In this document: positions 17,342 to 24,215 of the stretch, piece after piece
Position numbering within the stretch: the stretch's first letter is position 1
How the letters are laid out: each line of letters opens with the position of its first letter
Made by a program: the position numbers and the translations under genes
Assembly (NCBI GenBank): GCA_963834015.1
Contig: CAWIAG010000004.1
Span: 1,736,001 to 1,800,000 of the forward strand
DNA: 64,000 bases
Direction: 5' to 3'
Source: FEN-1297 sp963834015
GTDB taxonomy: Bacteria > Bacteroidota > Ignavibacteria > Ignavibacteriales > Ignavibacteriaceae
Notes under the pieces: model-generated
The model's input: only the letters and a program-made list of their open reading frames with translations
What the model was told of the DNA's origin: nothing
Database searches by the model: none

Positions 17342-17480
17342 TGTGATTGAATTACAATGAATGACAACCGAATGACCATCGAATTACAACGAATGACCAT
17401 CGAATTACAATGAATGACCATCGAATGACAACGATTGACCATTGAATGACCATGATTAACCATCGAATGACCATGAATTA
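17342..17480. repeat. Degenerate tandem repeat (GAATGACCATC units)
   Basis: About ten imperfect units of GAATGACCATC, GAATTACAATG and GAATGACAACG fill the space between the antitoxin-like gene and the GH30 gene. Unit length is roughly 11-13 bp with no conserved spacers, so it is a tandem array, not CRISPR. It sits just downstream of the leftward GH30 stop. Confidence 0.75.
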
Positions 17481-17533
17481 TGGGCTACGCTTCAGGCAAT
17501 CAATTCCCCGCAATTTATTTAAAAATAAACTAT

Positions 17534-18997
17534 TTAATACACCAGAGTCTGTATTGCGTGCGGCGGAATAGTTACTGCCGCTTCTTTTAATCCGGCGTAC
17601 AGGCTATAATGTATCTCATTGCCGCTTTGATTCATTACTACCGTTGCCATCTTACCATTTGGATTTAAAAATGATGCAGTCAGCAGGGCGCTCCTGTTTG
17701 AGACGGCGCTTACTCTTCGGGCTCCCGGGCGTATGAATTTTGAGAAGTGGCCGATATAAAAATAAGATGGTGTGTAAATTAAATTACCGGTTTTTATGTC
17801 TGCATGGACAGGTGCAAAACAATAGTTGCCCACATGATTAGGACCGCCGTTTTCATCAAGAAGAATATTCCAATCCGTCCAGCCGCATGTCCCGTTATTA
17901 AGATCATTAATCATTGAGCGGCCGTAACGCTCTGCATTAGGCCAATAAAAATATTTGGAGGAATCAAATTCTTCTACACAGCCTTCGGTAAATAATATGT
18001 TCTTGCAGGGATAATTCTCCCTTACGTGTGCAATGTTATCAAACAGTGGCTCGCTGCCCGTCCACGTTTCATACCAGTGGAAACCAAGTCCCCATGCGTA
18101 TTTTGCGGCGGCGGAATCGGAATAAATTACATCAGCCCAATGATTTGCAAAATCCCTGTTATGATCCCAGATTATAATTTTTTTATCCCCAAGGCCGTGA
18201 TTTTCCATTGCCGGGCCTAAATAGTTTTTCAGGAAGTCTCTTTCTTCTTCAGCGGTGTAATTACATGATTCAAAACTCTGTACTGCCAATGGTTCATTCT
18301 GAATGGTAATTCCCCAAACGGGAATACCCTCCGCCGCATAGGCTTTAATAAATTTTGTAAAGTAATCAGCCCATGATTGGTAGTATTCCGGTAAAAGTTT
18401 GCCGCCTTTTAACATGCTTTTATTGTCCTTCATAAATGCAGGCGGGCTCCACGGGCTGGCGAAGATTGAAATTTCTCCCCCCGCTTTTTCTATTGCCTGT
18501 TTGATCAAAGGAATGCGGAATTGTTTATCATGCTCAATATTAAAGGTTTTCAGTTCTTTATCTTTCGCAGTAACGTAGGTATAGCTCTCGCTGCTGAAAT
18601 CGCAGCTATTAATGTTTGTACGCATCAGTGAATAGCCAATGCCGTTCTGTTTATCGTAATAAGCATTTAATAGTTCCTGCTGTTTATCCGTGGGTAATTT
18701 TGCAAAGACTTCCGCAGCAGCATCTGTAACTGCGCCTCCTATACCAAGAATTTCCTGGAACTGTTTCCCGGGATTTACAAATACGGCGGTTTCAGTTTCA
18801 AGAGGCGGGCGAGCTTGTGTAAAATCTAAAACGGAAGTTTTGGTAAGCCGTAAGTTTGTACTGTCCGCAGTTGTATAAACAATTATGTTTTCCCATTCGG
18901 CAGAGAATTGCTGCTGTGCAAAGAGCTGCTGAATAATTGATGAACACAGGATCAGCAGGAAAAGGGCCGGGAGAAGGTGGTAGGGGTGTTTTAACAT
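17534..18997 (-). CDS. Secreted GH30 family glycosidase (glucosylceramidase-like)
   Basis: This 487-aa protein has an N-terminal signal peptide (LLPALFLLILCSSIIQQLFAQQ). A glycoside hydrolase family 30 TIM barrel follows with GFGGAxTDA-like GIGGAVTDAAA (86-96), SPWSPPAFMK, the acid/base in TIQNEPLAV (Glu235) and the nucleophile in FTEGC (Glu338). The C-terminal beta side domain ends HAIQTLVY, as usual. GH30 enzymes hydrolyse beta-glucosyl, beta-xylosyl or beta-fucosyl linkages; the overall pattern is closest to beta-glucosidase/glucosylceramidase subfamilies. It lies alone between repeat zones. Confidence 0.9.
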   Translation of the reverse strand: MLKHPYHLLPALFLLILCSSIIQQLFAQQQFSAEWENIIVYTTADSTNLRLTKTSVLDFTQARPPLETETAVFVNPGKQFQEILGIGGAVTDAAAEVFAKLPTDKQQELLNAYYDKQNGIGYSLMRTNINSCDFSSESYTYVTAKDKELKTFNIEHDKQFRIPLIKQAIEKAGGEISIFASPWSPPAFMKDNKSMLKGGKLLPEYYQSWADYFTKFIKAYAAEGIPVWGITIQNEPLAVQSFESCNYTAEEERDFLKNYLGPAMENHGLGDKKIIIWDHNRDFANHWADVIYSDSAAAKYAWGLGFHWYETWTGSEPLFDNIAHVRENYPCKNILFTEGCVEEFDSSKYFYWPNAERYGRSMINDLNNGTCGWTDWNILLDENGGPNHVGNYCFAPVHADIKTGNLIYTPSYFYIGHFSKFIRPGARRVSAVSNRSALLTASFLNPNGKMATVVMNQSGNEIHYSLYAGLKEAAVTIPPHAIQTLVY

Positions 18998-19027
18998 TGT
19001 TTAGCTTTCGTTATTGAATTAAATAAT

Positions 19028-19170
19028 ATGCGAACTAGAATTAATACGAATTTACAATAATACGAATTTCCACGAATTATCTTTACGAATTTTCACGAAT
19101 TAGGACGAATTTACACGAAGTAGATTATGTTCGGTGTAGAAGACGGGGCATGCCCTGTCTTTACGGGAGA
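19028..19170. repeat. ACGAATT-type repeat plus GACGGGGCATGCCC palindrome
   Basis: Iterated ACGAATTTCCACGAATTA-like units (to about 19125) are followed by AGACGGGGCATGCCCTGTCT, a palindromic module also present in the mosaic at about 16710. No gene is seen here. Confidence 0.65.
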
Positions 19171-19243
19171 TACGTGAAAAAATTAAAGATGATATAACAA
19201 TAAAAAATTAGTATGTGATGCAGCAGGTTGTTAAAGGAAGATA

Positions 19244-19453
19244 CTATCGCCAATGTATATTAGGTTTCCTGTTTTTTTCAGCGCATTCTCTTAGGTACAT
19301 ATTAATTAAATTTTGATAAGAGATATCGGTTTCTGAAGCTAATTTTTTAAAATATTCCACCGTGTCATTCTCTATACGAATTGATATTTGCTTCTTGAGT
19401 TTCTTTATATAAGGATTACTAGACGATTTTGAAAAATCATATTCTTTCTTCAT
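19244..19453 (-). CDS. brnA: BrnA-like antitoxin
   Basis: This 69-aa protein starts at MKKEYDF, one base after the brnT stop. Its C-terminal part KKQISIRIENDTVEYFKKLA followed by SYQNLINMYLRECAEK is the ribbon-helix-helix pattern of BrnA antitoxins. A longer reading exists upstream but would run through the toxin gene in another frame, so this start is preferred. It binds BrnT and is known in Brucella to autorepress the operon. The toxin-first order is the standard brnTA order. Confidence 0.85.
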   Translation of the reverse strand: MKKEYDFSKSSSNPYIKKLKKQISIRIENDTVEYFKKLASETDISYQNLINMYLRECAEKNRKPNIHWR

Positions 19454-19454
19454 T

Positions 19455-19745
19455 TTATTTTGCCTCATCGTAATATTTACTTTCAGATTTTGTTGCTTTT
19501 CTTGCGGAAATAATCCGGATAATTTCATCATTCTCTTTATAATTATGCACCACAATAAGAAGATTTAAATTATTAGAAATACCTAAAATAATATATCGTT
19601 CTTCTTTGATTGAATGATCAGGATCAGATATAAGTCGTGCATTGCCATCAAAAAACACGGTCTTAGCTTCTTCAAAAGAAATTTTATGCTTTTTTATATT
19701 CGCAAGATTTTTATTTTGATTCCATTGGAAACGAATATTATCCAT
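19455..19745 (-). CDS. brnT: BrnT-family ribonuclease toxin
   Basis: This 96-aa protein shows the BrnT pattern: FQWNQNKNLANIKKHKISFEEA (6-27), VFFDGN, DPDHSIKEERYIILG and the C-terminal IRIISARKATKSE with the conserved Arg and Ser/Lys of the RelE-like fold. BrnT is an mRNA-cleaving bacteriostatic toxin neutralised by BrnA. The toxin looks intact. It is first in the leftward brnTA operon; an AT-rich palindrome directly upstream is a candidate operator. Confidence 0.9.
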   Translation of the reverse strand: MDNIRFQWNQNKNLANIKKHKISFEEAKTVFFDGNARLISDPDHSIKEERYIILGISNNLNLLIVVHNYKENDEIIRIISARKATKSESKYYDEAK

Positions 19746-19749
19746 AATG

Positions 19750-19767
19750 ATAATATAATGATATTAT
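19750..19767 (-). promoter_or_regulatory. AT-rich palindrome upstream of brnT
   Basis: ATAATAT (19750-19756) and ATATTAT (19761-19767) form a palindrome with a 4-bp centre, 5 bp upstream of the brnT start. BrnA-type RHH antitoxins bind such sites, but AT-rich palindromes also arise easily by chance here. Confidence 0.4.
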
Positions 19768-20379
19768 AATTATCTACAAAATTCTTATAAAAGGAAATTT
19801 ATAGAATATGAATTCGCGTTAATGCAAATTTACACGAATAAGGACGAACCTGCATGCCGGCAGGCAGGTTTGAGCAAAGGGAAGAGGAGTGCTTGTCCCA
19901 AAGTGCTGAAATGTTTGATGATGGATAAAATGGCGTACAATGAGTGATTCATTTCAACAGCAATTCGATCCGCCGTTCTCCAGCCTCCGGTCTCCGTTCT
20001 GCTGTCTCCGGTCTCCTCTTTATTTACAAACAATATTAAAAATAAATAAATAAATTACACTGCTAATTGCCCTGCGATTATTCAAATTTAAAAACTCTGG
20101 TAAAAAAATCAGGAGATTTTAAAAATTAAAATATTTAAATTTGCACCCGTGTTATTTACATTAAAATATATGCTAACGATTTCTTGTCCATTCGTGAAAA
20201 TTCGTCCTAATTCGTGAAAATTCGTATTAATATAAATTCGTATTCCTTTTAAGGAAATTATATCTTTGACATTCTGTTTGACGTATTGAAATACATACGG
20301 TGAAGTGTCTTGAATAAATTTTTATATGGGAAATCTGTTTTATTTTTTGCGGCCTACCGATAATTTTACATCTTACATC

Positions 20380-20600
20380 GTAAAGACAGCCTGCCTATCC
20401 CACTTGCCCCGCAGAGTCGGTGGCCCCGTCTCTACAAAGTGATAAATTATGTACATGTAATGTTTATCATTATTTATAAAAGTTCTTATTTTATGGGAGC
20501 CTTCCAACATTATACTTAAGTCCTATGTCACCCCGCCGGGGTTCAGGAGAAGGTTTGTTGGTGAGATTTTTTTGCTATAAACATTTCACCCCTCCGGGGT
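20380..20600. repeat. Mosaic interspersed repeat, right copy (inverted)
   Basis: This stretch carries, on the opposite strand, the modules seen at 16617-16945: CATCGTAAAGACAGCC, ATAAATTATGTACATG, ATGGGAGCCTTCCAACATTA, CCGCCGGGGTTCAGGAGA and TGCTATAAACATTTC. The gap 19768-20753 also includes a CCTGC/GGCAGG hairpin at about 19850, GGTCTCC-rich low-complexity DNA at about 19975-20020 and an inverted ACGAATT-type repeat. No convincing gene was found in this stretch. Confidence 0.7.
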
Positions 20601-20753
20601 TTGGATATCGTTAATTCAGGTTTGTGAAATAAGGAGGGAAATAATTATCAATGTTATTGCTAACATTACAATTTTAAGGTAGCTGAATAACGGCAGAGCC
20701 GTGAAATGCTGGTAGAATTAAAAGGAAAAGACAAACACAAGTTAGCATCGTAG

Positions 20754-20960
20754 ATGCGGCATGGTGAATTTGATTACGAAACACCTGTCACCGGAATGCG
20801 GTTTAGGAAAGGTTTGATTAGGAATTATTGCTACACCCATGCCGTCCAGATTGGACTTAGCGCAACGGATCCGGTTAATGAATCGCTGCATTTCGGAGTG
20901 AGTTCTCAGCCCTTTTTAGGCGAAAAAATTACCAGGATTTTATTAAATTTTAAATTTTAA
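20754..20960 (+). pseudogene. Possible outer-membrane beta-barrel C-terminal fragment
   Basis: This 68-aa reading ends ITRILLNFKF, with alternating hydrophobic residues and a terminal Phe, like the last strand of an outer-membrane beta-barrel. SLHFGVSSQPFLG before it also looks strand-like. The first 20 residues overlap repeat-like DNA (GCATCGTAGATGCGGCATGG), so the start is arbitrary. It could be the tail of a lost barrel gene or chance coding. Confidence 0.25.
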
Positions 20961-21282
20961 AAAAACTCATGTTAGCTCCAATAGCATAAACTCTTGATTT
21001 TATTAACTTTAAATTTTTATTTTCCTTGAGCTAAGCTGGATTAAATGATTTGTTTTTAATAAGTTAAATGATTTAACACCTCTTGTTTTTTTTCGCTTTT
21101 TTAAAGGTTAAATCCTTTGTATTCAATAACTTAATTGATTTTTTAGTGTCAATTTAGGCCCTTTTTATGATATCATTTTGGCATTTTTGGTGTTATTTCC
21201 CGTCATATTATGATATTTTTATCTGTATATATTATAAGGGTTTAGCAAACAGCATAAACCGGAAATTCAAAAAAATAATCCA

Positions 21283-22143
21283 ATGTTAATGAATCAAAAT
21301 ATTCAGGAAATAATCGGACAAAGATATTCATGCCGTTTTTACAACCATGAACCTATTCAGAAAGTGCATCAGCAGGAACTCAGAAAGTTCCTGGAGACTC
21401 TGCACACCGGCCCTTTGGGAACACATGTTCGTCTTGAACTTGCCGCCGCTGAACCGGAAGAGAGACAATCTTTAAAAGGACTAGGCACATACGGCGTTAT
21501 CAGGAATCCTGCAGGTTTTATTATAGGTACGGTAGAACAGGCGCCAGGGGACCTTGAAGATTACGGATACGTTCTTGAGCATGCAATTCTTACAGCTACC
21601 GGTATTGGTTTAGGTACCTGCTGGCTTGGCGGCCCTATTACAAAAAGCAGTTTTGCAAAAAAAATTTCTTTACGGGATAATGAAACAATGCCTGCCGTAG
21701 CTGCCGCAGGATATATCGAAGAGAGAAAAGGAAAAGACGGTGAGATTATTAACTACAGAAGACCGGCCCGCTTGCCTTCAGAACAGTTATTCTTCGCTGA
21801 TGCATTCGGCAGTGCGTTAATTATGGAAACTGCAGGCGAATATTCGCAGCCTCTTGAAATGGTCCGTATAGCCCCGTCAGCTTCCAACAAACAGCCGTGG
21901 AGAATTGTCAGGATAAATAATGCGTGGCATTTTTTTCTTCGGCGGACAAGAGGGTACGGCAAAGGGACAGTGTTATTCAGAATTCTCAGGCTCGCCGATC
22001 TCCAGCGTGTTGATATGGGTATTGCCATGTGCCATTTTGAACTCACCGCCCGTGAGCTTGGATTAAACGGCGTTTGGGTTATCGATGATCCAAAAATTCA
22101 AATGCCCGGAGGAACGGAATACACGGCAACGTGGAAAGTTTAA
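21283..22143 (+). CDS. Nitroreductase-family protein
   Basis: This 286-aa protein has the TM-nitroreductase layout with two half domains. The first half contains IIGQRYSCRFYNHEPI (the RRS(I/V)R-like FMN phosphate-binding start) and GYVLEHAILTATGIGLGTCWLGG. The second contains MVRIAPSASNKQPWRIV, the FMN-contacting PSxxNxQPW motif, and VDMGIAMCHFELTARELG. It probably binds FMN and reduces an unknown substrate with NAD(P)H in the cytoplasm. It is preceded by a 320-bp AT-rich, gene-free stretch and followed by an ACGAATT-type repeat, so it appears to be transcribed alone. An in-frame ATG two codons on is an alternative start. Confidence 0.82.
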   Translation: MLMNQNIQEIIGQRYSCRFYNHEPIQKVHQQELRKFLETLHTGPLGTHVRLELAAAEPEERQSLKGLGTYGVIRNPAGFIIGTVEQAPGDLEDYGYVLEHAILTATGIGLGTCWLGGPITKSSFAKKISLRDNETMPAVAAAGYIEERKGKDGEIINYRRPARLPSEQLFFADAFGSALIMETAGEYSQPLEMVRIAPSASNKQPWRIVRINNAWHFFLRRTRGYGKGTVLFRILRLADLQRVDMGIAMCHFELTARELGLNGVWVIDDPKIQMPGGTEYTATWKV

Positions 22144-22205
22144 GTGCGGATTCACACGATTTGTTAATACGAATTTGCATTAATCTTTTCCAGGTATTAT
22201 TTTAC

Positions 22206-22241
22206 GGCTACAAAAGTAGCCATATGGTTACAATAGTATCC
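22206..22241 (+). promoter_or_regulatory. Twin palindromes 20 bp apart upstream of wHTH-MNT gene
   Basis: GGCTACAAAAGTAGCC (22206-22221, perfect 6-bp arms) and GGTTACAATAGTATCC (22226-22241, one mismatch) are spaced exactly 20 bp start to start, about two helical turns. They end 20 bp before the start of the gene encoding a winged-helix nucleotidyltransferase, which makes that protein a natural candidate to bind them. Confidence 0.65.
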
Positions 22242-22261
22242 ATAAACAAAACTGATGAAAA

Positions 22262-22870
22262 ATGATTGTTAACAAATTATTAGAAAAATTATTTAGTGCG
22301 CCAAGTAATATTTCTGTAATCAGGGTGCTGAATGAGAGAGTTACGGGAATAACAGGCAGAGAGACTGCAAGGCTTACCAATCTTACACATCGTTCGGCTC
22401 TAAAAGCCCTTACTAATCTGGAAGAGCTTGGCGTTGTATCTCGCATAACAGGCGGTAGAGATCATATATTTACTCTTAACAGGCAGAAATATATTTCTAA
22501 AGAGATCATCTACCCGATTTTTGAAGCTGAAAAAAAATTTAATACAGCTATCAGATCTTCTTTAAAAAAACAATTATCAAAGTTAACTGATAGCATTATT
22601 GTATATGGTAGCGTTGCCCGTAAGGAAGAAACAATATCAAGTGATTATGATGTCTGCATTGTTTATAACGGGCATTTAAATGATATTGAAAATATTGTCT
22701 TAAAACTAAGGGACCGGCTTCATGACCAATATTCAATTCAACTTGCTCCGATTTATATCAGAACCGCCGAATTTAAAAAACGTGCACGTAAAAAACTACC
22801 CCCGGTGAATGATATAGTTAATGAAGGAGTGGTAATAAGCGGTAAATCAATTCATAAGCTTCTGCAATGA
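22262..22870 (+). CDS. Winged-helix/MNT-type nucleotidyltransferase fusion
   Basis: This 202-aa protein joins an N-terminal winged helix (about 1-75; GITGRETARLTNLTHRSALKALTNLEELGVV then FTLNRQ) to a minimal nucleotidyltransferase domain. The latter has GS-x10-DxD intact: GSVARKEETISSDYDVCIV (about 117-135). Such MNT proteins act with HEPN partners as toxin-antitoxin or abortive-infection modules; in MntA/HepT the nucleotidyltransferase is the antitoxin and modifies the HEPN toxin. The HEPN-like gene overlaps it by 4 nt. The fused DNA-binding domain suggests autoregulation through the twin palindromes upstream. Confidence 0.82.
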   Translation: MIVNKLLEKLFSAPSNISVIRVLNERVTGITGRETARLTNLTHRSALKALTNLEELGVVSRITGGRDHIFTLNRQKYISKEIIYPIFEAEKKFNTAIRSSLKKQLSKLTDSIIVYGSVARKEETISSDYDVCIVYNGHLNDIENIVLKLRDRLHDQYSIQLAPIYIRTAEFKKRARKKLPPVNDIVNEGVVISGKSIHKLLQ

Positions 22871-23268
22871 AACAACCCGTAAAAAAGATTGATGTAAATA
22901 AATATTTGGATTTTATAAAAGTTTCCGATGACTTTTCAAACGGAAGTGAATCTGCATATACATTCGAATACTATAATGCCGCCGGAGTTTTAGTAATTCA
23001 TGCTGCAATTGCGCTTGCTGATGCTGTTACAATCAAACTATCCGGCAAAAAATGCAGCGGTGAAAGTCATTATGATATTATAGACTTATTAAGACTTGTC
23101 ACTCCACCATCGCAGAATAAAAATAAATCATTAGATCAGTTCAAAAAATTGATTGATCATAAAAATAAAGTTTCATACTATGGTGATATCTATTTTAAGA
23201 AAGATGTAGATAAATTATTAAATCATTTCAAAAGGTTTAAATCCTGGGCCGGTATGTTGCTAATGTAA
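22867..23268 (+). CDS. HEPN-like partner protein
   Basis: This 133-aa, all-helical protein has the HEPN pattern YYNAAGVLVIHAAIALADAVTI (about 37-58) and a final FKKLIDHKNKVSYYG helix. The RNase signature Rx4-6H of active HEPN toxins is not seen where expected (KNKVSYYG instead), so it may be a non-catalytic or differently catalytic member. Translational coupling (ATGA overlap) to the wHTH-MNT gene supports a two-protein module. Confidence 0.7.
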   Translation: MKQPVKKIDVNKYLDFIKVSDDFSNGSESAYTFEYYNAAGVLVIHAAIALADAVTIKLSGKKCSGESHYDIIDLLRLVTPPSQNKNKSLDQFKKLIDHKNKVSYYGDIYFKKDVDKLLNHFKRFKSWAGMLLM

Positions 23269-23523
23269 AATACTATCTTTAATTGCATTAAGTTCTAAAA
23301 GAGATATTGACTTGATTTTACTATAATTTAAACCGGCAGGTTTGTAAGAAAGGCATGAGCTTATTTTAAGCGTAAAGACATCCTGTTTGTCCCGCTTGTC
23401 CCGCCAAGGCGGTGGTCCGATTCCTTATCGGGAGGGTTAGGCGAATCACGAATTTTTTTCCCCTCTCTTTATTAGGAGAGAGGGTGATTTTGTATCGTCA
23501 TGAAACAATAAATGTGTGAATGA

Positions 23524-24192
23524 TTAATTCAAAAGCTCCATGGGAAATGGTTTGCCATGTCCAGGGTACACCATATTTATTTTTAGCTCGTGAAGTTTTT
23601 CTAAACTTTTTGTCAGTTCATCATGATCCTGAATTATATTTGCCGATTCCGGTTTTTTGTTATTAACAAGTGTATCTCCTGAAAACAAATCGCCCGCGCC
23701 GGTTAATATGCCGATTGAGCCTTTTGTGTGTCCGGGTAAATGTATAACTTTTGCATTGAACCCATATTCCTGCAGGCTCTGGCCGTCATGCAGATAGATA
23801 TCCGGTGTAAACTGATCCGTATTTATTTTTTTCTTCTTTAATTTTCTTAAAAAAATAATAATTGCAAACATGATTTTTCTTGAAAGGTGTTTTACTTTTC
23901 TTTTTCCGGGAGAGCCTGATTGTATGATTGAATAATCATCTTTGTGCATTGCTATAACGGCATTATATTTTTCCTTAAGTTTTTTACAATTGCCGGAATG
24001 ATCCCTGTCCCCGTGTGTTAAAATTACCAGTTTTAATTTGCCGGGAAGGCAGCCGTTGGAAATTAATTCTTTTTCCAATTTTCCCCATTGCATGGGTAAT
24101 CCGGTATCTATTAAAATAAAGCCCGTGCCCAGCTTAAAAAGATAAGCGTTTACAAAGGAGAGTGGAATGGTTTTTATATTTTCGTCAATCAT
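23524..24192 (-). CDS. MBL-fold metallo-hydrolase
   Basis: This 222-aa protein has the metallo-beta-lactamase fold motifs. THGDRDHSG (about 59-67) is a HxxxDH metal site with Gly in place of the usual Ala/Thr of HxHxDH-type loops; it is followed by HLPGHTKGSIGI (about 149-160), LFSGDTLV and the final YPGHGKP. There is a hydrophobic, lysine-rich insertion at about 104-121 (IMFAIIIFLRKLKKKK) that may sit at the membrane. No substrate can be named. It lies 23 bp downstream of the GH78 stop on the same strand, so the two may be co-transcribed. The 255-bp gap before it (23269-23523) holds only repeat-like DNA. Confidence 0.85.
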   Translation of the reverse strand: MIDENIKTIPLSFVNAYLFKLGTGFILIDTGLPMQWGKLEKELISNGCLPGKLKLVILTHGDRDHSGNCKKLKEKYNAVIAMHKDDYSIIQSGSPGKRKVKHLSRKIMFAIIIFLRKLKKKKINTDQFTPDIYLHDGQSLQEYGFNAKVIHLPGHTKGSIGILTGAGDLFSGDTLVNNKKPESANIIQDHDELTKSLEKLHELKINMVYPGHGKPFPMELLN

Positions 24193-24215
24193 ATTTTTAT
24201 CCTCGGCTTTTATGA

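Noticed and set aside
17342..17480. Repeat array as a CRISPR
   Set aside because: Units are 11-13 bp, degenerate and contiguous, with no unique spacers and no cas genes in the window.
19830..20033. Leftward 67-codon reading
   Set aside because: It is built from low-complexity GGTCTCC-rich and hairpin repeat DNA, not protein-like.
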